NCBI RefSeq assembly: GCF_034059295.1
Contig: NZ_CP139141.1
Location: forward strand, 2,463,001 to 2,527,000
Direction of reading: 5' to 3'
Length of the DNA stretch: 64,000 nucleotides
Origin: Pseudomonas sp. HR96
GTDB lineage: Bacteria; Pseudomonadota; Gammaproteobacteria; Pseudomonadales; Pseudomonadaceae
Positions within the stretch are counted from its first letter, which is position 1; the number at the start of each line of letters is the position of its first letter. Positions 1 to 8,061 of the stretch are shown one piece after another. The notes beneath the pieces are model-generated. The model did no database searches. It saw only the letters and a list, made by a program, of their open reading frames with translations, and was not told where the DNA came from. The translations under genes were made by a program, and so were the position numbers.

Positions 1-225
1 ACTTTGCAGGCGAAACAGAATGGCTGCCTTGTTGGGGAAGTACTGATACAGCGAGCCAATGCTGACCCCAGCCTTTTCCGCAACCCTGCCGGTGGTGAAA
101 CGCGCCGCGCCTTCCTCCGCCAGAACCTGAGTGGCGGCCTGCACAATAGTCTCCACCAGAGCCGTCGAGCGCGCCTGACGCGGCTGTTTGCGCGAGGAAA
201 CTCGCGGGGTTGCGGGATTTTTCAT
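1..225 (-). CDS. TetR family transcriptional regulator, N-terminal part (cut by window edge)
   Basis: Reading from an ATG at 225 leftwards gives 75 residues that run off the window. Residues about 20-65 form the TetR helix-turn-helix: a helix containing VQAATQVLAEEG, then a recognition segment containing VAEKAGVSIGSLYQYFPNK, the signature of this family. TetR proteins bind operator DNA as dimers through this region and sense ligands with the C-terminal domain, which is not visible here. The gene is divergent from the methyltransferase starting at 330, with about 105 bp between the start codons, so the two may share a control region. The ligand cannot be inferred. Confidence 0.93.
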   Translation of the reverse strand, partial: MKNPATPRVSSRKQPRQARSTALVETIVQAATQVLAEEGAARFTTGRVAEKAGVSIGSLYQYFPNKAAILFRLQS

Positions 226-329
226 GGCAACGGTCGAACCTCTGGGGGAATGCGATTAGCGAATGTGAAGGATTCCTCGCATCATTTCAAGGCGACGAAT
301 TGATCGCATTGACTCTATTGGATGCCCTC

Positions 330-986
330 ATGAACACCCTCACTAGCGAACCTCTGGCCGCGCTCATCGAACGTCTCTACCAAACCGCCGAAACCGCCAC
401 CAGCCCGGCGCTGGACAACATGAGCGACGCTACCCGCGAAGAACTGCTGTCGAGCAAGACACGCTATCTGGAGCTGTACTGGCAACTCAAGGACCTCTGG
501 CTACCGGTGTCACGCGAAACCGGCAAGCTGCTCTACTTGCTGGCGCGCAGCAGCAAGGCGCGCAATATCGTCGAGTTCGGCACCTCGTTCGGCCTGTCGA
601 CCCTGCACTTGGCGGCTGCGTTGCGTGACAACGGTGGCGGCGTGTTGATCAGTAGCGAGTTCGAAGCGGCGAAGATCGAGATGGCCCGCCAGCATCTGCA
701 GGAGGGTGGCCTTGCCGACCTGGTGCAGATCCGAGCCGGCGATGCCTTGCACACCTTGGCGCGGGATCTGCCGGAGCGCATCGATCTGGTCCTGCTCGAC
801 GGTGCCAAGGCGCTGTACGGCGATATTCTGCTGTTGCTGCAGAGCCGTCTGGCGCCGGGCGCGCTGATCGTCGCCGACAACTCCGACTACAGTCCCGACT
901 ACCTGGCGCATGTCCGCTCGCCGGCCAACGGCTACCTCTCGGTACCCGTGGCCGACGACGTCGAACTGTCGATCCGCCTGCCCTGA
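330..986 (+). CDS. SAM-dependent O-methyltransferase (family 3)
   Basis: A 218-residue protein with the O-methyltransferase family 3 layout: an alpha-helical N-terminus, then SAM motif I VEFGTSFGLS at residues 81-90, an acidic residue pair after the second strand (SSEFE, about 108-112) and the motif DLVLLDGAK at 152-160. These proteins transfer a methyl group from S-adenosylmethionine to hydroxyls of catechol-like or small phenolic acceptors. I chose the ATG at 330 because the family begins close to such a leader; an upstream in-frame ATG at 210 would overlap the divergent TetR gene. The substrate is unknown. Its divergent position next to a TetR regulator suggests induction by that regulator's ligand. 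Confidence 0.88.
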   Translation: MNTLTSEPLAALIERLYQTAETATSPALDNMSDATREELLSSKTRYLELYWQLKDLWLPVSRETGKLLYLLARSSKARNIVEFGTSFGLSTLHLAAALRDNGGGVLISSEFEAAKIEMARQHLQEGGLADLVQIRAGDALHTLARDLPERIDLVLLDGAKALYGDILLLLQSRLAPGALIVADNSDYSPDYLAHVRSPANGYLSVPVADDVELSIRLP

Positions 987-987
987 C

Positions 988-2505
988 TCAGTTGACCCGA
1001 GGGTGCTGTTGCACCAGATGTTCGCGCCGAGCTTGAAGCTCGGCGATCTGCGCATCGATGTCCTCGATCTTCTGCTCGATGTTGTCGTGATGTTCCTCGA
1101 GCAGTTCGCGCGCTTCGTCCAGGTCCGAGGCGGTCGGAGCGGCGCCGCTCAGCGGCTTGTTGGCGGTTTCCTTCATGGTCAGGCCGGTGGCCAGGCCGAT
1201 CAGCGCGATGAACATCAGGTAGTACGCCGGCATGTACAGGTTGTTGGTGGTCTCCACCAGCCAGGCGGCTGCGGTGGGGGTCAGGCCGGCGATCAGCACC
1301 GAGACGTTGAAGGCGCTGGCCAGCGCGCTGTAGCGGATGGCGGTGGGGAACATCGCCGGCAGCGTCGAAGCCATGACGCCGATGAAGAAGTTGAGCAGGA
1401 CCGCGAGAATCAATAGCCCGGCGAAAATCAGGCCGATCTTGGCGCTGATGATCAGCATGAATGCCGGGATCGCCAGGAAGAACAGACCGACGCTGCCGAT
1501 GATGATGAACGGCCGGCGTCCGAACCGATCGCTCAGGCGGCCGAACAGCGGCTGCACGAAGAGCATGCCGACCATGATCGCGATAATGATCAGCACCCCG
1601 CGATTCTCGCTGTAGTGCAGGTTGTGCGAGAGATAGCTGGGCATGTAGGTGAGCAGCATGTAGTAGGTGACGTTGGTCGCCACCACCACGCCGATGCAGG
1701 TGATCAGGCTGCGCCAGTGCTTGGTCGCTACTTCCTTGAACGACACCTTGGGGCCTGCCGACAGGCCTTCGCGGTCGCCTTGCTCAAGCTTGGCGACATG
1801 CTGCTGGAACGCCGGGGTTTCTTCCAGCGCGTTGCGCAGGTAGAGGCCGAGCATGCCCAGCGGCAGGGCGAGAAAGAACGGCAGGCGCCAGCCCCATTCC
1901 TGGAACTTGTCTTCGCCTATGACGGTGGAGATGCCGACGACCACGCCCGCGCCGACAACGAAGCCGGCGATCGAGCCGAAGTCCAGCCAGCTGCCAAGAA
2001 AGCCGCGCTTGCGGTCTGGCGCGTATTCGGCGACAAAAATGGAAGCGCCGGTGTATTCGCCACCGACTGAAAAGCCCTGGGCCATCTTGGCCAGCAGCAA
2101 GAGGATCGGCGCCCACACGCCGATGCTCGCGTAGGAGGGGATCAGGCCGATGGCGAAGGTGCTCAGCGACATGATGACGATCGTCGCCGCGAGCACTTTC
2201 TGGCGACCATAGCGGTCCCCCAGGGCACCGAAGAACAGACCGCCCAGCGGCCGCACGAGGAAGGGCACGGAGAAGGTCGCCAGCGCTGCGATCATCTGCA
2301 CGCTCGGCGCGGCGCTGGGGAAGAAGACCTTGCCCAGCACATAGGCGACGAAACCATAGACGCCGAAGTCGAACCATTCCATGGCGTTGCCCAGCGCTGC
2401 GGCGGTGATCGCCTTGCGCATCTTGGCATCGTCGACGATGGTGATGTCATTCAGGCCGATCGGCTCGACGTTGGGCTTGCGTGGTTTTTTGCTCAACAAA
2501 CTCAT
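988..2505 (-). CDS. MFS metabolite:H+ symporter, ProP-like
   Basis: A 505-residue, 12-helix inner-membrane transporter of the metabolite:H+ symporter branch of the major facilitator superfamily. The motif between helices 2 and 3 reads GALGDRYGRQK and the duplicated one in the second half reads GRLSDRFGRR. NAMEWFDFGVYG near residues 40-51 and GGEYTGAS are typical of ProP, the proline/glycine betaine osmoprotectant carrier. The last 45 residues are rich in Glu, Gln and Arg in a heptad-like pattern (LLEEHH, IEDIDAQIAELQ), matching the C-terminal coiled coil that tunes osmosensing in ProP. It lies 134 bp downstream of the cupin gene on the same strand. Osmolyte transport is likely but the substrate is not proven. 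Confidence 0.88.
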   Translation of the reverse strand: MSLLSKKPRKPNVEPIGLNDITIVDDAKMRKAITAAALGNAMEWFDFGVYGFVAYVLGKVFFPSAAPSVQMIAALATFSVPFLVRPLGGLFFGALGDRYGRQKVLAATIVIMSLSTFAIGLIPSYASIGVWAPILLLLAKMAQGFSVGGEYTGASIFVAEYAPDRKRGFLGSWLDFGSIAGFVVGAGVVVGISTVIGEDKFQEWGWRLPFFLALPLGMLGLYLRNALEETPAFQQHVAKLEQGDREGLSAGPKVSFKEVATKHWRSLITCIGVVVATNVTYYMLLTYMPSYLSHNLHYSENRGVLIIIAIMVGMLFVQPLFGRLSDRFGRRPFIIIGSVGLFFLAIPAFMLIISAKIGLIFAGLLILAVLLNFFIGVMASTLPAMFPTAIRYSALASAFNVSVLIAGLTPTAAAWLVETTNNLYMPAYYLMFIALIGLATGLTMKETANKPLSGAAPTASDLDEARELLEEHHDNIEQKIEDIDAQIAELQARREHLVQQHPRVN

Positions 2506-2638
2506 ACACGTTCACTCTCTGGCAGATAGTGCGCCCGCATTCGGCGGCGGGCCCTGCCTTATCAGAGAGGTTGGTGCGCAAAATAATTCACTGCGCGCTG
2601 CTGTCTTCTTGCCATGATGGGGCCGCAGGTGGCTGAAC

Positions 2639-3013
2639 TCAGGCCAGCTGGCGTTCGATCGGTACGCTGCCCGCGACCACCTCGGCGCCGGTGTGCAGGG
2701 TGGTCACCGTCTCGATCAGGACGATCGCGCATTCCTCGTCGGCGACCGGGTTGTGCCGTATCTGGCGGGGGATCACGCAGAACTCGCCGGGCATCAGGTG
2801 AATGTCGCGGTCTTCCAGCTGGATCTTCAGGTGGCCGTAGACCACCAGGAACATTTCGTCTTCGTCGGCATGAGCGTGCCAGACCAGTTCCCCCTTGAGC
2901 TTGGCGACCTTGATGTACTGGTTGTTGACCTGGCCGACGACTCGGGGCGACCAGTATTGGCTGACTTGCGCGAGAGCAGCCTGGATGTTGACGGTGGTGC
3001 CGGCGATAAACAT
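2639..3013 (-). CDS. Cupin domain protein
   Basis: A 124-residue single-domain cupin. Metal ligands of motif 1 are visible as H46 and H48 with an acidic stretch (residues 50-53), and motif 2 as PGEFCVIPRQIRHNP at about 75-89 with the final His at 87. Small cupins of this size can be isomerases, dioxygenases or metal-binding sensors, so no reaction is assigned. The start at 3013 (residues MFIAG) is preferred over one 10 residues upstream because it aligns with the compact domain. It is divergent from the LysR gene at 3118, with a 104-bp shared upstream region, and upstream of the ProP-like transporter, so LysR control of both is plausible. Confidence 0.85.
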   Translation of the reverse strand: MFIAGTTVNIQAALAQVSQYWSPRVVGQVNNQYIKVAKLKGELVWHAHADEDEMFLVVYGHLKIQLEDRDIHLMPGEFCVIPRQIRHNPVADEECAIVLIETVTTLHTGAEVVAGSVPIERQLA

Positions 3014-3117
3014 GCGGTCAATCCTCGAATGAACAGGCCTCACGGTAGCGGCCCGTGGTGGGCCGCCGTAGCGAATGTTTATAATGCCGCCATCAGCATT
3101 GCTAATGGCGTTGGCTC

Positions 3118-3984
3118 ATGGCCCGATCCCCTCTTGTCGACTTGACCTTGCTGCGCACCTTCGTCGCGGTGGTCGAGGCGGGCAGCATCAGCGCGGCGGC
3201 GCGTCGTCTGCATTTGACCCAGGGCGCGGTCAGCCAGCAATTGCAACGCCTGGAAAACTTCTTCGACTGCGCGCTGCTCGCCCGCGACAGCCGCGGCACG
3301 CAGTTGACAGCACGGGGCAACGACCTGCTGGCCCGCGCCCACGACCTGCTGCAGCTCAACGACAGCCTGTGTGCGGCCATGCTCGGCGCGCCCTCGGCAC
3401 AGGTCGTGCGCGTCGGCGTGCCGTATGACATGGCTGGCGCGCACTTCGCGCCCATTCTCAAGACGTTCGCGGCGAACCATCCGCAGGTGCAGGTCAGCCT
3501 GGTCAGCGGCTCCTCGGTGCAACTGCTGGAAGATTTCGCCCAGGGGCGGGTCGACCTCGCCATCAGTCAATGCCCGATCGGCCTGGCCCACGGCGAGCGC
3601 CTGGCCCGGGAGCCACTGGTGTGGCTCAGCGCAGCGCCTGAGGAGACTTGGCCGCGGCCTTTGCCGCTGTGCTTCGTGACCCCGACCTGCACCTTCCGCC
3701 ACACGGTGTTCGCATCCCTGGCGCAGGCCGGCATCGAATGGCGCGTGGTTTATGAAAACGCCTCGGTCGACGCGACGTTGTCCACCGTGCGCAGCCAACT
3801 GGCCTTGACCCCCTGGCTGCGGGCACTGGTGCCGGAGGACCTGAGAGTGCTCGGCCACAGCAGCGGCCTGCCGCAGTTGCCGGACTTCGCCATCGAGCTG
3901 AACGTCGCCGCGCATGCGCCGGCACCCGTGCGCGAGATGGCCGAGGCGATCCGCCGGTTCTATCAGGCTCGCCACGCGCAGTGA
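3118..3984 (+). CDS. LysR family transcriptional regulator
   Basis: A 288-residue LysR-type regulator. Residues 1-65 are the winged helix-turn-helix, with AGSISAAARRLHLTQGAVSQQLQRLE as the conserved core seen in pieces, followed by the linker helix and a periplasmic-binding-protein-like effector domain that begins near VVRVGVPYDMAG. LysR proteins are usually tetramers that activate a divergent target in response to a small ligand. Its divergent neighbour is the cupin gene, and the ProP-like carrier follows that gene, making these the likely targets. The effector cannot be told from sequence. Confidence 0.92.
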   Translation: MARSPLVDLTLLRTFVAVVEAGSISAAARRLHLTQGAVSQQLQRLENFFDCALLARDSRGTQLTARGNDLLARAHDLLQLNDSLCAAMLGAPSAQVVRVGVPYDMAGAHFAPILKTFAANHPQVQVSLVSGSSVQLLEDFAQGRVDLAISQCPIGLAHGERLAREPLVWLSAAPEETWPRPLPLCFVTPTCTFRHTVFASLAQAGIEWRVVYENASVDATLSTVRSQLALTPWLRALVPEDLRVLGHSSGLPQLPDFAIELNVAAHAPAPVREMAEAIRRFYQARHAQ

Positions 3985-3988
3985 TGCC

Positions 3989-4717
3989 CTCGCCAGCTGC
4001 GCCGGCTCCTACGCCAACTTGGGTGACGCCACAGGTGGCGTAGGCGAGGACGGCGACGCATTTCTCCCACCAAGCCAAAAATCAAACCGGCCTGACGGCC
4101 TCTCGGGGGCTTTGCCCCCTCCCACGTCATCTGCGCTCGCTCACACGGTTGGCGTAGGAGATTCTATGGTGACAGACCGCCATGCACCAAGGCGGTCATG
4201 TAGGAGCGCGCGAAGCCCGCGATAGGCCGCACGGGCGGCCGGTGGTGGCCGTGATGAATTTCAGGACAGACGTGGGAGGGGCAAAGCCCCGAGAGGCCGC
4301 CAGGCCGGTTTGATCTTACCAGCGCCTGGCGAGATGCCCAATATGGCCACCACCGGCCGCCCGCGCGGCCTATCGCGGGCTTCGCGCGCTCCTACGCATG
4401 TTTCGATTTGTATGCATTCAGTGACATCTCCGCTGACCGCTTTTGATCTCCGACGATAGACCGCCATGCACCACGGCGGTCATAGGTGATGCATCTGGAT
4501 TCATACGCCCGAAACAAATGTGGGAGCGCGCGAAGCCCGCGATAGGCCGCGCGGGCGGCCGGTGGTGGCCGTGATTGAATTTCAGGACAGGCGTGGGAGG
4601 GGCAAAGCCCCGAGAGGCCGCCAGGCCGGTTTGATCTTACGAGCGCCTGGCGAGATGCCTATGGCCACCACCGGCCGCCCGCGCGGCCTATCGCCAGCTA
4701 CGCCGGCTCCTACATTT
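3989..4717. repeat. Mosaic of REP-like palindromic elements, left part (split by the IS)
   Basis: This 0.7-kb gap contains no gene but several related palindromes. At 4200-4250 and 4345-4395 two 51-bp arms are inverted copies differing at one base, separated by 94 bp. The next copy has arms at 4520-4570 and 4663-4713, but its outer right end has switched to the CGCCAGCTACGCCGGCTCCTAC type. A half element lies at 4081-4125 and another REP arm at 3989-4012. A GACCGCC-loop-GGCGGTC hairpin occurs at 4175-4197 and 4459-4481. The inner parts match the units of the tandem array at 19482-21588. The mosaic structure indicates that ends and centres recombine between copies. Confidence 0.85.
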
Positions 4718-4769
4718 TGAACTGCGCCCCTGAGATTGGACATCAAATCCAACCTTAGGGGCTTCTTGC

Positions 4770-5315
4770 ATGATCAAGTACACCCAGCAGTTCAAGCTGA
4801 CCGCTATTCAGGCCTTCCTGGAGCGGGGCTACGGCTTCCGGCACATTGCCGGAAGGTTCCAGATAGATCCCTCGCTGCTTCGCCGCTGGGTGCAGGCCTA
4901 CCGCATCCACGGAGCTGCCAGCCTGCAAAAGCGCTTCAAATATTACACTCCCCAGTTCAAGCTCACTGTTCTGGAGCGCATGTGGCGCGAGAAACTTTAC
5001 CTGCGCCAGACGGCGGCCGTTTTCAACCTCGGCAACTCCACCCAGATAGCGGCATGGCAGTCTCAGTATTACAGTGGCGCAACCAATGCCCTGGCGGCAG
5101 TCAAGAAAGGATCGCGCCCCGTCATGCCCAAACCACTCAAGCCCACGGCCAATTCCACTGAAACCAAAGCAGTCAACGATGAGGAGCTCTCCCATGCCGA
5201 GTTGCTGGACAAGCTTCGATGGGTTCAGGCGGAGAACGCCGTCCTAAAAAAGCTCAAAGCCTTAAGAGAGGAGAAGGCGAGGCTCAAGAAAGTCGAGAAG
5301 AGAAAGCCCGGATAG
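4770..5315 (+). CDS. IS3-family transposase OrfA
   Basis: A 181-residue protein containing two successive helix-turn-helix segments (about residues 8-50 around YGFRHIAGRFQIDPSLLRRW, and 60-105 around LYLRQTAAVFN), the arrangement typical of the IS150 group, followed by a basic leucine-containing coiled coil (ENAVLKKLKALREEKARLKK). It binds the terminal repeats. A slippery heptamer A AAA AAG lies at 5246-5252 in phase with this frame, and the OrfB frame is -1 relative to it, so a fused OrfAB transposase would be made by programmed -1 frameshifting. The frame looks intact. Confidence 0.92.
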   Translation: MIKYTQQFKLTAIQAFLERGYGFRHIAGRFQIDPSLLRRWVQAYRIHGAASLQKRFKYYTPQFKLTVLERMWREKLYLRQTAAVFNLGNSTQIAAWQSQYYSGATNALAAVKKGSRPVMPKPLKPTANSTETKAVNDEELSHAELLDKLRWVQAENAVLKKLKALREEKARLKKVEKRKPG

Positions 5316-6151
5316 TTTCAGCCCTGCGTCAGGAGATCCCGCTGGATCGTCTGCTCAAGATAACGGGACTGCCTCGCAGCACCTACTACCACCAGCTCAA
5401 GCTGCTTGCGGCCGGGGACAAGTATGCGCCGCAGAAAGCCCGGATTCAGGCCATCCAGGCCAGGCACAAGGGTCGCCTGGGCTATCGTAGGATGGGCTTG
5501 GCCCTGCGTAGCGACGGCCAGGTCGTCAACGACAAGGTCGTGCGCAAGCTGATGGCGCAGTTGGGCCTCAAATGCACGGTACGCCAGAAAAAGTACAAGT
5601 CTTATCGCGGTCAGCCCGGACGTATTGCGGACAACAAGATTGAACGCAATTTCACCGCCGAGCGGCCGAATGAAAAATGGGTCACCGACGTCACTGAATT
5701 CAAAGTGGCGGGGGAAAAGCTGTACCTGTCCCCGGTGCTGGATTTGTACAACGGCGAAATCGTGGCCTACCAGGTCGACACCTCGCCGCACTACGAATTG
5801 GTTGGCAAGATGCTTGAACAGGCGCTGCTTGGATTGCCGCAAGGCGCCAAGCCCATGCTGCATTCGGACCAAGGCTGGCAGTACCAATACTATCGCTATC
5901 GAGATCGACTGGAAGAAATGGGGTTGGAGCAGAGCATGTCCCGCAAGGGAAACTGCCTGGACAACGCCAGAATGGAGAGCTTCTTCGGCACGTTGAAATC
6001 AGAAATGTTCTACCGTGAGCGCTTCAAGAGTACTGCCGACCTGCGTGCTGCAATCGATGAGTACATCCATTATTACAACCATGATCGAATGAAAATGACG
6101 CTTGGCGGACTGAGCCCTGTGGCTTACAGGGCTCAGTCTGCTATAGACTAG
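5219..6151 (+). CDS. IS3-family transposase OrfB (DDE integrase core)
   Basis: The open frame of 310 residues overlaps OrfA in the -1 phase. The part meaningful for OrfAB starts at the slippery site near 5246. An HTH_21-like helical segment (KARIQAIQARHKGRLGYRRM) precedes the rve integrase core, which shows all three catalytic acids: Asp in NEKWVTDVTEF, Asp in LHSDQGWQYQ and Glu in NARMESFFGTLKSE, with the K/R following at the IS3 spacing. All are present and the frame is intact, so the element may be active. Normally this chain is produced mainly as the C-terminal part of an OrfAB fusion by frameshifting. Confidence 0.93.
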   Translation: MGSGGERRPKKAQSLKRGEGEAQESREEKARIVSALRQEIPLDRLLKITGLPRSTYYHQLKLLAAGDKYAPQKARIQAIQARHKGRLGYRRMGLALRSDGQVVNDKVVRKLMAQLGLKCTVRQKKYKSYRGQPGRIADNKIERNFTAERPNEKWVTDVTEFKVAGEKLYLSPVLDLYNGEIVAYQVDTSPHYELVGKMLEQALLGLPQGAKPMLHSDQGWQYQYYRYRDRLEEMGLEQSMSRKGNCLDNARMESFFGTLKSEMFYRERFKSTADLRAAIDEYIHYYNHDRMKMTLGGLSPVAYRAQSAID

Positions 6152-6184
6152 CCGGAGACTGTCCAATCAAAGGGGCGCACCCCA

Positions 6185-6295
6185 TTTGTTTCGATTTATA
6201 TGCAGCCAATGGCATCGCCTATGAACGCTCTTTATGTTCGACGATAGACCGCCATGCACCACGGCGGTCATGTAGGAGCCGGCGAAGCTGGCGAG
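6185..6295. repeat. Mosaic of REP-like palindromic elements, right part
   Basis: This continues the repeat interrupted by the insertion sequence. It begins with GTTTCGATTTATATGCA, the spacer seen at 4397-4414, then carries the GACCGCC...GGCGGTC hairpin at 6247-6269 preceded by TTCGACGATA, and ends with the REP arm GTAGGAGCCGGCGAAGCTGG. It sits between the IS and the 3' end of the minus-strand deacylase gene. Confidence 0.8.
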
Positions 6296-6327
6296 GGATG
6301 CGCCGCGATTCTCCGCAGCCCGGTGCA

Positions 6328-7308
6328 TCAGCCCGGCAGCGGCGCCAGGCTGATCAGCCATTCACCCTGGTTGACGATCGGATGGTTGACCACCATCAAT
6401 ATCAGCCCGGCATGCGGCGCCAGCAGTTCGCCTTGCGGGTCGCCATAAATGTCCTGCAAGCGGCCCAGACGCTGGCCGGCCGCAACCCGGTCGCCGGCCG
6501 CGACCTCAAGGTATAGGCGACCGCTGATGGGTGCCTCGACCTTGCCGAAGTTGCTGACCACGACATTATTCCTGCGCCGCGCAGCCGGCGCCTGATCGTC
6601 GGTCAGGCCAAGGTACCGGCCGATATTGGCCACCCCCTGGAAATGAAACTCGATGCAGCCGGGGTCGAGCACGCCATTGGCGCCGCCTTCGGCCATCACC
6701 GCGTGGCGGCCCAGCCACGGCAGCTCATTGGTGGCGCGGCCACGGTTGCTGGTCTGGTCGCTAGCAAATTCGACGATGCTGTCGGCATCGAACTGATGCG
6801 CCAGGGCGCGGGTGCGCTGGTCGAACTCGGCATTGCCGGTCATCTGGCACATGACGAAACGTGCGACTTCCTCGCGCAGGTCGCCGCCGTGCAGATCGAT
6901 GAACACCTCGGCGTGCGCCGCCCACTCGTGCAGCACGCTGTGCACCAGCACCTGGCTGAACGAGCCGGCGGGGTCGCCGGGGGCGAGGAAGTTCATGTTC
7001 TTGCCATCGATCGGGCAGACGAACTCGGCGTGTTCGAACAGCCCGGGCATGTTCAGCACGGGGATGATCGAGACGCTGCCCTTGAGCAAATGCTCGGCGA
7101 AATGCGCCTTGAGCCGTAGCGCCGCTTCCATCGCGTCGACTTCGTTGGGGTGCATGCCGGCGATGATCGCCAGCTTCGGGCCGGGCGCATCGGCGACGAT
7201 GTCGAAGTAGGGCAGGTGCAGGTCGGCCAGGGCCGGATGGGCGAAGCGCAAGGTGCCCCAGCTGAGCAGGCCGCGGGTGCCGATGAGCTGTTTTTGCGGG
7301 GAGGTCAT
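6328..7308 (-). CDS. Succinylglutamate desuccinylase/aspartoacylase family protein
   Basis: A 326-residue zinc-dependent deacylase of the M14-like AstE/AspA superfamily. The zinc site is recognisable as GMHPNEVDAMEA (H53, E56) and DLHGGD (H140). A C-terminal beta-rich region containing APISGRLYLEVAAGDRVAAGQRLG resembles a biotinyl-like barrel often found in this subgroup. The family removes acyl groups from N-acyl amino acids or related amides. The ATG at 7308 follows an AGGAAG ribosome-binding sequence; an ATG 7 codons upstream lacks one. It is divergent from the flavin reductase gene at 7375, with 66 bp between, suggesting shared control. The true substrate is unknown. Confidence 0.85.
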   Translation of the reverse strand: MTSPQKQLIGTRGLLSWGTLRFAHPALADLHLPYFDIVADAPGPKLAIIAGMHPNEVDAMEAALRLKAHFAEHLLKGSVSIIPVLNMPGLFEHAEFVCPIDGKNMNFLAPGDPAGSFSQVLVHSVLHEWAAHAEVFIDLHGGDLREEVARFVMCQMTGNAEFDQRTRALAHQFDADSIVEFASDQTSNRGRATNELPWLGRHAVMAEGGANGVLDPGCIEFHFQGVANIGRYLGLTDDQAPAARRRNNVVVSNFGKVEAPISGRLYLEVAAGDRVAAGQRLGRLQDIYGDPQGELLAPHAGLILMVVNHPIVNQGEWLISLAPLPG

Positions 7309-7374
7309 GGTGCTTCCTCGGGGGGACAAGTCTGTTAATGTTTCAGACTTTCGCTCACTTGTCAGGAGTCGCCG

Positions 7375-8016
7375 ATGTCGAGCCTCGAATCTTCACCTAC
7401 GGACAGCGCCACAGCGGACTTCGAACAGGGCCTGCGCGCCGGCCGGATCAAGCCGGTGCCGCTGGACAAAGCCTACCGCCTGGTCAACCACGGCCCGACG
7501 GTGCTTGTCTCGGCGCAGCATGCCGGCAGCGCCAATGTGATGGCCGCGGCCTGGGCCTGCGGGCTGGATTTCGCGCCGCCCAAGGTCACCGTGGTGGTCG
7601 ACAAGATCGCCGCCACCCGCGCCCTGATCGAGGGCAGTGGTCATTTCGCCTTGCAGGTACCCACCGTCGAGCAGATGCAGCTGACCTATGACGTCGGCAA
7701 CCTGAGCCTGGCCGACGATCCGCAAAAACTCCTGCATTGCGGGGTCGAGCTGGTTAGCGTGCCGGGCCAGGAGACGCCGCTGGTGGCCGGTTGTTCGGCC
7801 TGGCTGGTGTGCCGGGTGATCGAGGAGCCGCACAATCAGCAGGCCTATGACCTGTTCATTGGCGAAGTGGTGGCGGCGTGGGCCGACACCCGGGTATTCC
7901 GTGACGGGCATTGGCAATACCACGATGCGCCGGCGCAGTTGCGCAGCCTGCACTATGTCGCCGGTGGCCAGTTCTATGCGATCGGCGAATCCTTGCACGC
8001 CCGTACCAAAGAGTGA
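7375..8016 (+). CDS. Flavin reductase-like (FMN-binding split barrel) protein
   Basis: A 213-residue protein of the flavin reductase-like domain family. The core motif run PLDKAYRLVNHGPTVLVSA, VMAAAWACGLDFAPPKVTVVVD and GHFALQVP is typical of proteins that bind FMN and either reduce flavin for a partner monooxygenase or act on their own. A clear AGGAG lies 7 bp before the ATG. Its convergent neighbour is an FAD monooxygenase and its divergent neighbour a deacylase, which makes a small oxidative locus plausible. It may supply reduced flavin, but the partner is not identified. Confidence 0.87.
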   Translation: MSSLESSPTDSATADFEQGLRAGRIKPVPLDKAYRLVNHGPTVLVSAQHAGSANVMAAAWACGLDFAPPKVTVVVDKIAATRALIEGSGHFALQVPTVEQMQLTYDVGNLSLADDPQKLLHCGVELVSVPGQETPLVAGCSAWLVCRVIEEPHNQQAYDLFIGEVVAAWADTRVFRDGHWQYHDAPAQLRSLHYVAGGQFYAIGESLHARTKE

Positions 8017-8023
8017 CGCCAGC

Positions 8024-8054
8024 CCTGGCAAGTCCCCCCGAGGCGCTTGCCAGG
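8024..8054. terminator. Bidirectional hairpin between convergent genes
   Basis: CCTGGCAAG (8024-8032) pairs perfectly with CTTGCCAGG (8046-8054) over 9 bp with a 13-base loop. It lies just after the stop codon of the flavin reductase-like gene and just before the stop of the convergent monooxygenase. No clear T tract follows, so it may be a weak terminator or an mRNA-end stabiliser. Confidence 0.55.
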
Positions 8055-8061
8055 CAGGCGA

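Larger units (their letters stand above)
4718..6184 (+). mobile_element. Complete IS3-family insertion sequence (IS150-like)
   Basis: A 1467-bp element with imperfect terminal inverted repeats: the left end starts TGAACTGCGCCCCTGA and the right end, read inward, TGGGGTGCGCCCCTTT, both continuing with GATTGGACA. Ends are TG...CA as usual for IS3. It is flanked by TTT on both sides, consistent with a 3-bp target duplication, though the low complexity makes this weak. It carries two overlapping frames with an A AAAAAG slippery site. Joining the flanks restores a repeat sequence (CTCCTACATTT next to GTTTCGATTTAT) that resembles the uninterrupted copies at 4390-4410 and 21582-21598, so the insertion point inside a REP-like module is visible directly. 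Confidence 0.9.
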
